A stretch of DNA of 23,854 nucleotides from Paragordius varius. Taxonomy: Eukaryota; Nematomorpha. Made by a program: the position numbers and the translations under genes. The stretch spans positions 1 through 23,854 of the forward strand of contig CAXTSY010000017.1 of NCBI GenBank assembly GCA_964247055.1. The letters run 5' to 3'. The number at the start of each line of letters is the position of its first letter. The first letter of the stretch is position 1. Below are positions 9,486 to 22,262 of this stretch, piece by piece. The notes beneath the pieces are model-generated. The model did not search any database and was not told the origin of the DNA. It worked only from the letters and a program-made list of their open reading frames with translations.

Positions 9486-11358
9486 GAGTAATGCAAACGA
9501 ATTGGCGACTAGGAAGAGACTGACGACACATAGGATGATTCAAAAATGACTGACGACGGATAGGGAAATACCGAAAAATCACTGACGACGGATAGAATGA
9601 TTGTTGAAAAATGACTGACGACGGATAGGGGGAATGCAAAAAACCAACTGACGACGGCTAGAAAGTGACGGACAAAAACAGTCTGACGACGGATAGAATG
9701 ATTGCTAAAAAATGACTGACGACGGATAGGAGGAATGCCGAAAAATGACTGACGACGGATAGGGGAAATGCAGAAAACCAACTGACGACGGCTAGAAAGT
9801 GAGGGGCAGAAACAGACTGACGACGGATAGGATGATTGCTAAAAAATGACTGACGACGGATAGGATGATTGTTGAAAAATGACTGACGACGGATAGGGGA
9901 AATGCAGAAAACCAACTGACGACGGCTAGAAAGTGAGGGGCAGAAACAGACTGACGACGGATAGGATGATTGCTAAAAAATGACTGACGACGGATAGGAG
10001 GAATTCCGAAAAATGACTGACGACGGATAGGATGATTGTTGAAAAATGACTGACGACGGATAGGGGAAATGCAGAAAACCAACTGACGACGGATAGGGGA
10101 AATGCAGAAAACCAACTGACGACGGCTAGAAAGTGAAGGACAGAAACAGACTGACGACGGATAGGATGATTGCTTAAAAATGACTGACGACGGATAGGAG
10201 GAATGCCGAAAAATGACTGACGACGGATAGGGTAATTGTTGGAAAATGACTGACGACGGATAGGGGAAATGCAGAAAACCAACTGACGACGGCTAGAAAG
10301 TGGGGGACAGAAACAGACTGACGACGGATAGGATGATTGCTTAAAAATGACTGACGACGGATAGGAGGAATGCCGAAAAATGACTGACGACGGATAGGAT
10401 AATTGTTGGAAAATGACTGACGACGGATAGGGGAAATGCAGAAAACCAACTGACGACGGCTAGAAAGTGAGGGGCAGAAACAGACTGACGACGGATAGGA
10501 TGATTGCTAAAAAATGACTGACGACGGATAGGAGGAATGCCGAAAAATGACTGACGACGGATAGGGGAAATGCAGAAAACCAACTGACGACGGCTAGAAA
10601 GTGAGGGGCAGAAACAGACTGACGACGGATAGGATGATTGCTAAAAAATGACTGACGACGGATAGGATGATTGTTGAAAAATGACTGACGACGGATAGGG
10701 GAAATGCAGAAAACCAACTGACGACGGCTAGAAAGTGAGGGGCAGAAACAGACTGACGACGGATAGGATGATTGCTAAAAAATAACTGACGACGGATAGG
10801 AGGAATTCCGAAAAATGACTGACGACGGATAGGATGATTGTTGAAAAATGACTGACGACGGATAGGGGAAATGCAGAAAACCAACTGACGACGGATAGGG
10901 GAAATGCAGAAAACCAACTGACGACGGCTAGAAAGTGAAGGACAGAAACAGACTGACGACGGATAGGATGATTGCTTAAAAATGACTGACGACGGATAGG
11001 AGGAATGCCGAAAAATGACTGACGACGGATAGGGTAATTGTTGGAAAATGACTGACGACGGATAGGGGAAATGCAGAAAACCAACTGACGACGGCTAGAA
11101 AGTGGGGGACAGAAACAGACTGACGACGGATAGGATGATTGCTTAAAAATGACTGACGACGGATAGGAGGAATGCCGAAAAATGACTGACGACGGATAGG
11201 ATAATTGTTGGAAAATGACTGACGACGGATAGGGGAAATGCAGAAAACCAACTGACGACGGCTAGAAAGTGAGGGGCAGAAACAGACTGACGACGGATAG
11301 GATGATTGCTAAAAAATGACTGACGACGGATAGGAGGAATGCCGAAAAATGACTGACG
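9486..11358 (-). repeat. Right ~33 bp tandem array, core ACTGACGACGGATAGG
   Basis: About 55 units, the reverse complement of the left array. Four main subunit types recur after the core, beginning ATGATTGCTAAAAAATG, AGGAATGCCGAAAAATG, GGAAATGCAGAAAACCA and, with the core variant GACGGCTAG, AAAGTGAGGGGCAGAAACAG. They follow each other in a set order, making composite units of about 134 to 168 bp (a few longer). These in turn sit in an 802 bp super-repeat. The part next to the arm (9490-9690) is more diverged and resembles the left array. The array ends at about 11353-11358, inside a unit, at the satellite. The open frames of 60-118 codons on the minus strand (reiterated PIRRQSF / LSVVSHF) are repeat artefacts. 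Confidence 0.95.
9690..11353. repeat. 802 bp higher-order duplication within the right array
   Basis: Corresponding composite units recur exactly 802 bases apart: 9792/10594, 9926/10728, 10174/10976 and 10341/11143. The order and lengths of the subunits are the same in both copies, including the double GGAAATGCAG unit near 10060 and 10865 and the rare AAGGACAG and GGGGGACAG variants. Copy 1 covers about 9690-10491. Copy 2 covers about 10492-11293 and continues a little into a third copy before the array is cut. Only scattered substitutions separate the copies, so this amplification is recent compared with the split of the two arms. Confidence 0.88.
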
Positions 11359-13899
11359 ATATAAATGTAATTTTTATGAATTTTTTAAATATTTAAAAAA
11401 TTTATTTTATACGATTTTAAAAATAAAAATGGCTACCTAAAATCCAAATTTGATCAGGTGATGTCACCATAATTTTTTTTGGGTAGCCCTATGGTAGTTC
11501 CATCATCACCCCAAATATTTTCGAGATCGGAGTATAAATGTAATTTTTATGAATTTTTTAAATATTTAAAAAATTTATTTTATACGATTTTAAAAATAAA
11601 AATGGCTACCTAAAATCCAAATTTGATCAGGTGATGTCACCATAATTTTTTTTGGGTAGCCCTATGGTAGTTCCATCATCACCCCAAATATTTTCGAGAT
11701 CGGAGTATAAATGTAATTTTTATGAATTTTTTAAATATTTAAAAAATTTATTTTATACGATTTTAAAAATAAAAATGGCTACCTAAAATCCAAATTTGAT
11801 CAGGTGATGTCGCCATAATTTTTTTTGGGTAGCCCTATAGTAGTTCCATCATCACCCCAAATATTTTGGGGATCGGACTATAAATGTAATTTTTATGAAT
11901 TTTTTAAATATTTAAAAAATTTATTTTATACGATTTTAAAAATAAAAATGGCTACCTAAAATCCAAATTTGATCAGGTGATGTCACCATAATTTTTTTTG
12001 GGTAGCCCTATGGTAGTTCCATCATCACCCCAAATATTTTCGAGATCGGAGTATAAATGTAATTTTTATGAATTTTTTGAATATTTAAAAAATTTATTTT
12101 ATACGATTTTAAAAATAAAAATGGCTACCTAAAATCCAAATTTGATCAGGTGATGTCGCCATAATTTTTTTTGGGTAGACCTATGGTAGTTCCATCATCA
12201 CCCCAAATATTTTGGGGATCGGACTATAAATGTAATTTTTATGAATTTTTTAAATATTTAAAAAATTTATTTTATACGATTTTAAAAATAAAAATGGCTA
12301 CCTAAAATCCAAATTTGATCAGGTGATGTCACCATAATTTTTTTTGGGTAGCCCTATGGTAGTTCCATCATCACCCCAAATATTTTCGAGATCGGAGTAT
12401 AAATGTAATTTTTATGAATTTTTTAAATATTTAAAAAATTTATTTTATACGATTTTAAAAATAAAAATGGCTACCTAAAATCCAAATTTGATCAGGTGAT
12501 GTCACCATAATTTTTTTTGGGTAGCCCTATGGTAGTTCCATCATCACCCCAAATATTTTCGAGATCGGAGTATAAATGTAATTTTTATGAATTTTTTAAA
12601 TATTTAAAAAATTTATTTTATACGATTTTAAAAATAAAAATGGCTACCTAAAATCCAAATTTGATCAGGTGATGTCGCCATAATTTTTTTTGGGTAGCCC
12701 TATAGTAGTTCCATCATCACCCCAAATATTTTGGGGATCGGACTATAAATGTAATTTTTATGAATTTTTTAAATATTTAAAAAATTTATTATATACGATT
12801 TTTAAAATAAAAATGGCTACCTAAAATCCAAATTTGATCAGGTGATGTCACCATAATTTTTTTTGGGTAGCCCTATGGTAGTTCCATCATCACCCCAAAT
12901 ATTTTCGAGATCGGAGTATAAATGTAATTTTTATGAATTTTTTAAATATTTAAAAAATTTATTTTATACGATTTTAAAAATAAAAATGGCTACCTAAAAT
13001 CCAAATTTGATCAGGTGATGTCACCATAATTTTTTTTGGGTAGCCTTATGGTAGTTCCATCATAACCCCAAATATTTTTGAGATCGGACTTTAAATGTAA
13101 TTTTTATGAATTTTTTAGATATTTAAAAAATTTATTTTATACGATTTTAAAAATAAAAATGGCTACCTAAAATCCAAATTTGATCAGGTGATGTCACCAT
13201 AATTTTTTTTGGGTAGCCCTATGGTAGTTCCATCATCACCCCAAATATATTGGGGATCGGACTATAAATGTAATTTTTATGAATTTTTTAAATATTTAAA
13301 AAATTTATTTTATACGATTTTAAAAATAAAAATGGCTACCTAAAATCCAAATTTGATCAGGTGATGTCACCATAATTTTTTTTGGGTAGCCCTATGGTAG
13401 TTCCATCATCACCCCAAATATTTTCGAGATCGGAGTATAAATGTAATTTTTATGAATTTTTTAAATATTTAAAAAATTTATTTTATACGATTTTAAAAAT
13501 AAAAATGGCTACCTAAAATCCAAATTTGATCAGGTGATGTCACCATAATTTTTTTTGGGTAGCCCTATGGTAGTTCCATCATCACCCCAAATATTTTCGA
13601 GATCGGAGTATAAATGTAATTTTTATGAATTTTTTAAATATTTAAAAAATTTATTTTATACGATTTTAAAAATAAAAATGGCTACCTAAAATCCAAATTT
13701 GATCAGGTGATGTCACTATAATTTTTTTGGGTAGCCCTATGGTAGTTCCATCATCACCCCAAATTTTTTGGGGATCGGACTATAAATGTAATTTTTATGA
13801 ATTTTTTAAATATTTAAAAAATTTATTTTATACGATTTTTAAAATAAAAATGGCTACCTAAAATCCAAATTTGATCAGGTGATGTCGCCATAATTTTTT

Positions 13900-16800
13900 T
13901 TGGGTAGCCCTATGGTAGTTCCATCATCACCCCGAATATTTTGGGGATCGGACTATAAATGTAATTTTTATGAATTTTTTAAATATTTAAAAAATTTATT
14001 TTATACGATTTTAAAAATAAAAATGGCTACCTAAAATCCAAATTTGATCAGGTGATGTCGCCATTATTTTTTTTGGGTAGCCCTATGGTAGTGCCATCAT
14101 CACCCCAAATATTTTGGGGATCGGACTATAAATGTAATTTTTATGAATTTTTTAAATATTTAAAAAATTTATTTTATACGATTTTAAAAATAAAAATGGC
14201 TACCAAAAATCCAAATTTGATCAGGTGATGTCACCATAATTTTTTTTGGGTAGCCCTATGGTAGTGCCATCATCACCCCAAATATTTTGGGGATCGGACT
14301 ATAAATGTAATTTTTATGAATTTTTTAAATATTTAAAAAATTTATTTTATACGATTTTAAAAATAAAAATGGCTACCAAAAATCCAAATTTGATCAGGTG
14401 ATGTCACCATAATTTTTTTTGGGTAGCCCTATGGTAGTTCCATCATCACCCCAAATATTTTCGAGATCGGACTATAAATGTAATTTTTATGAATTTTTTA
14501 AATATTTAAAAAATTTATTTTATACGATTTTAAAAATAAAAATGGCTACCTAAAATCCAAATTTGATCAGGTGATGTCACCATAATTTTTTTTGGGTTCC
14601 ATCATAACCCCAAATATTTTTGAGATCGGACTTTAAATGTAATTTTTATGAATTTTTTAGATATTTAAAAAATTTATTTTATACGATTTTAAAAATAAAA
14701 ATGGCTACCTAAAATCCAAATTTGATCAGGTGATGTCACCATAATTTTTTTTGGGTAGCCCTATGGTAGTTCCATCATCACCCCAAATATTTTGGGGATC
14801 GGACTATAAATGTAATTTTTATGAATTTTTTAAATATTTAAAAAATTTATTTTATACGATTTTAAAAATAAAAATTGCTACCTAAAATCCAAATTTGATC
14901 AGGTGATGTCACCATAATTTTTTTTGGGTAGCCCTATGGTAGTTCCATCATCACCCCAAATATTTTCGAGATCGGAGTATAAATGTAATTTTTATGAATT
15001 TTTTAAATATTTAAAAAATTTATTTTATACGATTTTAAAAATAAAAATGGCTACCTAAAATCCAAATTTGATCAGGTGATGTCACCATAATTTTTTTTGG
15101 GTAGCCCTATGGTAGTTCCATCATCACCCCAAATATTTTCGAGATCGGAGTATAAATGTAATTTTTATGAATTTTTTAAATATTTAAAAAATTTATTTTA
15201 TACGATTTTAAAAATAAAAATGGCTACCTAAAATCCAAATTTGATCAGGTGATGTCACCATAATTTTTTTTGGGTAGCCCTATGGTAGTTCCATCATAAC
15301 CCCAAATATTTTTGAGATCGGACTTTAAATGTAATTTTTATGAATTTTTTAGATATTTAAAAAATTTATTTTATACGATTTTAAAAATAAAAATGGCTAC
15401 CTAAAATCCAAATTTGATCAGGTGATGTCACCATAATTTTTTTTGGGTAGCCCTATGGTAGTTCCATCATCACCCCAAATATTTTGGGGATCGGACTATA
15501 AATGTAATTTTTATGAATTTTTTAAATATTTAAAAAATTTATTTTATACGATTTTAAAAATAAAAATGGCTACCTAAAATCCAAATTTGATCAGGTGATG
15601 TCACCATAATTTTTTTTGGGTAGCCCTATGGTAGTTCCATCATCACCCCAAATATTTTCGAGATCGGAGTATAAATGTAATTTTTATGAATTTTTTAAAT
15701 ATTTAAAAAATTTATTTTATACGATTTTAAAAATAAAAATGGCTACCTAAAATCCAAATTTGATCAGGTGATGTCACCATAATTTTTTTTGGGTAGCCCT
15801 ATGGTAGTTCCATCATCACCCCAAATATTTTCGAGATCGGAGTATAAATGTAATTTTTATGAATTTTTTAAATATTTAAAAAATTTATTTTATACGATTT
15901 TAAAAATAAAAATGGCTACCTAAAATCCAAATTTGATCAGGTGATGTCACTATAATTTTTTTGGGTAGCCCTATGGTAGTTCCATCATCACCCCAAATTA
16001 TTTGGGGATCGGACTATAAATGTAATTTTTATGAATTTTTTAAATATTTAAAAAATTTATTTTATACGATTTTTAAAATAAAAATGGCTACCTAAAATCC
16101 AAATTTGATCAGGTGATGTCGCCATTATTTTTTTTGGGTAGCCCTATGGTAGTGCCATCATCACCCCAAATATTTTGGGGATCGGACTATAAATGTAATT
16201 TTTATGAATTTTTTAAATATTTAAAAAATTTATTTTATACGATTTTAAAAATAAAAATGGCTACCAAAAATCCAAATTTGATCAGGTGATGTCACCATAA
16301 TTTTTTTTGGGTAGCCCTATGGTAGTGCCATCATCACCCCAAATATTTTGGGGATCGGACTATAAATGTAATTTTTATGAATTTTTTAAATATTTAAAAA
16401 ATTTATTTTATACGATTTTAAAAATAAAAATGGCTACCAAAAATCCAAATTTGATCAGGTGATGTCACCATAATTTTTTTTGGGTAGCCCTATGGTAGTT
16501 CCATCATCACCCCAAATATTTTCGAGATCGGAGTATAAATGTAATTTTTATGAATTTTTTAAATATTTAAAAAATTTATTTTATACGATTTTAAAAATAA
16601 AAATGGCTACCTAAAATCCAAATTTGATCAGGTGATGTCACCATAATTTTTTTTGGGTTCCATCATAACCCCAAATATTTTTGAGATCGGACTTTAAATG
16701 TAATTTTTATGAATTTTTTAGATATTTAAAAAATTTATTTTATACGATTTTAAAAATAAAAATGGCTACCTAAAATCCAAATTTGATCAGGTGATGTCAC

Positions 16801-17210
16801 CATAATTTTTTTTGGGTAGCCCTATGGTAGTTCCATCATCACCCCAAATATTTTGGGGATCGGACTATAAATGTAATTTTTATGAATTTTTTAAATATTT
16901 AAAAAATTTATTTTATACGATTTTAAAAATAAAAATGGCTACCTAAAATCCAAATTTGATCAGGTGATGTCACCATAATTTTTTTTGGGTAGCCCTATGG
17001 TAGTTCCATCATCACCCCAAATATTTTCGAGATCGGAGTATAAATGTAATTTTTATGAATTTTTTAAATATTTAAAAAATTTATTTTATACGATTTTAAA
17101 AATAAAAATGGCTACCTAAAATCCAAATTTGATCAGGTGATGTCACCATAATTTTTTTTGGGTAGCCCTATGGTAGTTCCATCATCACCCCAAATATTTT
17201 CGAGATCGGA
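13900..17210. repeat. Satellite higher-order repeat, ~2061 bp (12 monomers)
   Basis: Rare variants recur at a fixed distance. GTCGCCATTATT occurs at 14057 and 16118. The shortened junction TTTGGGTTCCATC, which lacks about 15 bases of the normal monomer, occurs at 14591 and 16652. Both offsets are 2061 bases, equal to twelve 173 bp monomers minus that deletion. The class order between these markers also agrees, including the ATGGCTACCAAAAATCC and GTGCCATC variants. The repeat is not kept throughout: nearby markers give 2234 bases (one monomer more), so the array has been reshuffled by unequal exchange. Confidence 0.8.
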
Positions 17211-17639
17211 GTATAAATGTAATTTTTATGAATTTTTTAAATATTTAAAAAATTTATTTTATACGATTTTAAAAATAAAAATGGCTACCTAAAATCCAAA
17301 TTTGATCAGGTGATGTCACCATAATTTTTTTTGGGTAGCCCTATGGTAGTTCCATCATCACCCCAAATATTTTCGAGATCGGAGTATAAATGTAATTTTT
17401 ATGAATTTTTTAAATATTTAAAAAATTTATTTTATACGATTTTAAAAATAAAAATGGCTACCTAAAATCCAAATTTGATCAGGTGATGTCACCATAATTT
17501 TTTTTGGGTAGCCCTATGGTAGTTCCATCATCACCCCAAATATTTTCGAGATCGGAGTATAAATGTAATTTTTATGAATTTTTTAAATATTTAAAAAATT
17601 TATTTTATACGATTTTAAAAATAAAAATGGCTACCTAAA

Positions 17640-20600
17640 ATCCAAATTTGATCAGGTGATGTCACTATAATTTTTTTGGGTAGCTCTATGGTAGTTCCAT
17701 CATCACCCCAAATTTTTTGGGGATCGGACTATAAATGTAATTTTTATGAATTTTTTAAATATTTAAAAAATTTATTTTATACGATTTTTAAAATATAAAT
17801 GGCTACCTAAAATCCAAATTTGATCAGGTGATGTCGCCATAATTTTTTTTGGGTAGCCCTATGGTAGTTCCATCATCACCCCAAATATTTTGGGGATCGG
17901 ACTATAAATGTAATTTTTATGAATTTTTTAAATATTTAAAAAATTTATTTTATACGATTTTAAAAATAAAAATGGCTACCTAAAATCCAAATTTGATCAG
18001 GTGATGTCACCATAATTTTTTTTGGGTAGCCCTATGGTAGTTCCATCATCACCCCAAATATTTTCGAGATCGGAGTATAAATGTAATTTTTATAAATTTT
18101 TTAAATATTTAAAAAATTTATTTTATACGATTTTAAAAATAAAAATGGCTACCTAAAATCCAAATTTGATCAGGTGATGTCACCATAATTTTTTTTGGGT
18201 AGCCCTATGGTAGTTCCATCATCACCCCAAATATTTTCGAGATCGGAGTATAAATGTAATTTTTATGAATTTTTTAAATATTTAAAAAATTTATTTTATA
18301 CGATTTTAAAAATAAAAATGGCTACCTAAAATCCAAATTTGATCAGGTGATGTCACCATAATTTTTTTTGGGTAGCCCTATGGTAGTTCCATCATCACCC
18401 CAAATATTGTCGAGATCGGAGTATAAATGTAATTTTTTTGAATTTTTTAAATATTTAAAAAATTTATTTTATACGATTTTAAAAATAAAAATGGCTACCT
18501 AAAATCCAAATTTGATCAGGTGATGTCACCATAATTTTTTTTGGGTAGCCCTATGGTAGTTCCATCATAACCCCAAATATTTTTGAGATCGGACTTTAAA
18601 TGTAATTTTTATGAATTTTTTAAATATTTGAAAAATTTATTTTATACGATTTTAAAAATAAAAATGGCTACCTAAAATCCAAATTTGATCAGGTGATGTC
18701 ACCATAATTTTTTTTGGGTAGCCCTATGGTAGTTCCATCATCACCCCAAATATTTTGGGGATCGGACTATAAATGTAATTTTTATGAATTTTTTAAATAT
18801 TTAAAAAATTTATTTTATACGATTTTAAAAATAAAAATGGCTACCTAAAATCCAAATTTGATCAGGTGATGTCGCCAATATTTTTTTTGGGTAGCCCTAT
18901 GGTAGTGCTATCATCACCCCAAATATTTTGGGGATCGGACTATAAATGTAATTTTTATGAATTTTTTAAATATTTAAAAAATTTATTTTATACGATTTTA
19001 AAAATAAAAATGGCTACCTAAAATCCAAATTTGATCAGGTGATGTCACCATAATTTTTTTTGGGTAGCCCTATGGTAGTTCCATCATCACCCCAAATATT
19101 TTCGAGATCGGAGTATAAATGTAATTTTTATGAATTTTTTAAATATTTAAAAAATTTATTTTATACGATTTTAAAAATAAAAATGGCTACCTAAAATCCA
19201 AATTTGATCAGGTGATGTCACCATAATTTTTTTTGGGTAGCCCTATGGTAGTTCCATCATAACCCCAAATATTTTTGAGATCGGACTTTAAATGTAATTT
19301 TTATGAATTTTTTAGATATTTAAAAAATTTATTTTATACGATTTTAAAAATAAAAATGGCTACCTAAAATCCAAATTTGATCAGGTGATGTCACCATAAT
19401 TTTTTTTGGGTAGCCCTATGGTAGTTCCATCATCACCCCAAATATTTTGGGGATCGGACTATAAATGTAATTTTTATGAATTTTTTAAATATTTAAAAAA
19501 TTTATTTTATACGATTTTAAAAATAAAAATGGCTACCTAAAATTAAATTTGATCAGGTGATGTCGCCATAATTTTTTTTGCGTAGCCCTATGGTAGTTCT
19601 ATCATCACCCCAAATATTTTGGGGATCGGACTATAAATGTAATTTTTATGAATTTTTTAAATATTTAAAAAATTTATTTTATACGATTTTAAAAATAAAA
19701 ATGGCTACCTAAAATCCAAATTTGATCAGGTGATGTCACCATAATTTTTTTTGGGTAGCCCTATGGTAGTTCCATCATAACCCCAAATATTTTTGAGATC
19801 GGACTTTAAATGTAATTTTTATGAATTTTTTAAATATTTGAAAAATTTATTTTATACGATTTTAAAAATAAAAATGGCTACCTAAAATCCAAATTTGATC
19901 AGGTGATGTCACCATAATTTTTTTTGGGTAGCCCTATGGTAGTTCCATCATCACCCCAAATATTTTGGGGATCGGACTATAAATGTAATTTTTATGAATT
20001 TTTTAAATATTTAAAAAATTTATTTTATACGATTTTAAAAATAAAAATGGCTACCTAAAATCCAAATTTGATCAGGTGATGTCACTATAATTTTTTTGGA
20101 TAGCCCTATGGTAGTTCCATCATCACCCCGAATATTTTGGGGATCGGACTATAAATGTAATTTTTGAATTTTTTAAATATTTAAAAAATTTATTTTATAC
20201 GATTTTAAAAATAAAAATGGCTACCTAAAATCCAAATTTGATCAGGTGATGTCGCCATTATTTTTTTTGGGTAGCCCTATGGTAGTGCCATCATCACCCC
20301 AAATATTTTGGGGATCGGACTCTAAATGTAATTTTTATGAATTTTTTAAATATTTAAAAAATTTATTTTATACGATTTTAAAAATAAAAATGGCTACCTA
20401 AAATCCAAATTTGATCAGGTGATGTCACCATAATTTTTTTTGGGTAGCCCTATGGTAGTTCCATCATCACCCCAAATATTTTCGAGATCGGAGTATAAAT
20501 GTAATTTTTATGAATTTTTTAAATATTTAAAAAATTTATTTTATACGATTTTAAAAATAAAAATGGCTACCTAAAATCCAAATTTGATCAGGTGATGTCA

Positions 20601-21930
20601 CCATAATTTTTTTTGGGTAGCCCTATGGTAGTTCCATCATAACCCCAAATATTTTTGAGATCGGACTTTAAATGTAATTTTTATGAATTTTTTAGATATT
20701 TAAAAAATTTATTTTATACGATTTTAAAAATAAAAATGGCTACCTAAAGTCCAAATTTGATCAGGTGATGTCACCATAATTTTTTTTGGGTAGCCCTATG
20801 GTAGTTCCATCATCACCCCAAATATTTTGGGGATCGGACTATAAATGTAATTTTTATGAATTTTTTAAATATTTAAAAAATTTATTTTATACGATTTTAA
20901 AAATAAAAATGGCTACCTAAAATCCAAATTTGATCAGGTGATGTCACCATAATTTTTTTTGGGTAGCCCTATGGTAGTTCCATCATCACCCCAAATATTT
21001 TCGAGATCGGAGTATAAATGTAATTTTTATGAATTTTTTAAATATTTAAAAAATTTATTTTATACGATTTTAAAAATAAAAATGGCTACCTAAAATCCAA
21101 ATTTGATCAGGTGATGTCACCATAATTTTTTTTGGGTAGCCCTATGGTAGTTCCATCATCACCCCAAATATTTTCAAGATCGGAGTATAAATGTAATTTT
21201 TATGAATTTTTTAAATATTTAAAAAATTTATTTTATACGATTTTAAAAATAAAAATGGCTACCTAAAATCCAAATTTGATCAGGTGATGTCACTATAATT
21301 TTTTTGGGTAGCCCTATGGTAGTTCCATCATCACCCCAAATTTTTTGGGGATCGGACTATAAATGTAATTTTTATGAATTTTTTAAATATTTAAAAAATT
21401 TATTTTATACGATTTTTAAAATATAAATGGCTACCTAAAATCCAAATTTGATCAGGTGATGTCGCCATAATTTTTTTTGGGTAGCCCTATGGTAGTTCCA
21501 TCATCACCCCAAATATTTTGGGGATCGGACTATAAATGTAATTTTTATGAATTTTTTAAATATTTAAAAAATTTATTTTATACGATTTTAAAAATAAAAA
21601 TGGCTACCTAAAATCCAAATTTGATCAGGTGATGTCACCATAATTTTTTTTGGGTAGCCCTATGGTAGTTCCATCATCACCCCAAATATTTTCGAGATCG
21701 GAGTATAAATGTAATTTTTATAAATTTTTTAAATATTTAAAAAATTTATTTTATACGATTTTAAAAATAAAAATGGCTACCTAAAATCCAAATTTGATCA
21801 GGTGATGTCACCATAATTTTTTTTGGGTAGCCCTATGGTAGTTCCATCATCACCCCAAATATTTTCGAGATCGGAGTATAAATGTAATTTTTATGAATTT
21901 TTTAAATATTTAAAAAATTTATTTTATACG
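17640..21930. repeat. Satellite segment duplication, offset 3628 bp (21 monomers)
   Basis: The marker GTCACTATAATTTTTTTGG at 17661 and 21289, the AAATATAAATGGCTACC variant that follows it, and the rare TTTTTATAAATTTTTT variant at about 18091 and 21719 are all separated by 3628 bases. The segment of roughly 700 bases starting at 17640 is therefore repeated at 21268, with intervening monomers of other classes. Confidence 0.78.
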
Positions 21931-22196
21931 ATTTTAAAAATAAAAATGGCTACCTAAAATCCAAATTTGATCAGGTGATGTCACCATAATTTTTTTGGGT
22001 AGCCCTATGGTAGTTCCATCATAACCCCAAATATTTTTGAGATCGGACTTTAAATGTAATTTTTATGAATTTTTTAGATATTTAAAAAATTTATTTTATA
22101 CGATTTTAAAAATAAAAATGGCTACCTAAAATCCAAATTTGATCAGGTGATGTCACCATAATGTTTTTTGGGTAGCCCTATGGTAGTTCCATCATC

Positions 22197-22262
22197 ACCC
22201 CAAATATTTTGGGGATCGGAGTATAGCCCTATGGTAGTTCCATCATCACCCCAAATTTTTTG
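22197..22262. repeat. Truncated satellite monomer (internal deletion)
   Basis: Here GGGGATCGGAGTATA passes directly into GCCCTATGGTAGTTCC, skipping the ATAAATG...TTTTGGG part of the monomer (a deletion of over 100 bases). TA/TAG at the join occurs in both parent sites, suggesting a microhomology-guided deletion. It is the only monomer in the window shortened this strongly. Confidence 0.85.

Larger units (their letters stand above)
2903..11358. other. Composite inverted-repeat structure (foldback-like element or inverted subtelomeric duplication)
   Basis: Reading inward from both ends, the same parts occur in mirror order: the ~33 bp array (2903-3490 and 9486-11358), then a unique AT-rich arm (3491-4064 and 8031-9475), then a non-symmetric AT-rich middle (4065-8030). 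The homology is colinear across the array/arm boundary. The degenerate first core (TGTGTCGTCAGT near 3448; its complement near 9519) and the TTTGCATT/AATGCAAA flank sit in matching places. By eye the arms differ at about 5% of positions over 335 bases next to the array. The right arm holds a ~0.87 kb PLE insertion absent from the left. Drosophila FB elements and other foldback transposons have long terminal inverted repeats built from short tandem subrepeats, and that is the closest known architecture. No transposase frame is visible. Target-site duplications cannot be tested because the outer edges are telomere and satellite. The symmetry is certain; calling it a transposon is inference. Confidence 0.8.

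Noticed and set aside
9457-11251. Ten overlapping minus-strand frames of 60-118 codons with PIRRQSF repeats
   Set aside because: All are products of the right array. They overlap in different frames and recur at the 802 bp period, so they reflect repeat structure and not genes.
9510-11353. Hammerhead ribozyme core in each ~33 bp unit (CTGACGA fits CTGANGA; many units have GAAA)
   Set aside because: Only 4-7 bases separate GAAA from the next CTGACGA, so stems I and III cannot form. Stem II pairing (CGG/CCG) exists in one subunit type only. The match is coincidental.
9486-11358. CRISPR-like pattern: conserved 16 bp core alternating with ~17 bp variable segments
   Set aside because: The variable segments recur as four types in fixed order, and the setting is a eukaryotic chromosome end. 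It is an ordinary hierarchical tandem repeat.
2903-11358. Terminal inverted repeats of an autonomous DNA transposon with a transposase inside
   Set aside because: No transposase-like frame or motif is visible between the arms. The only protein remnant is the PLE endonuclease, which is a later insertion. Only the non-autonomous foldback or inverted-duplication reading is kept.
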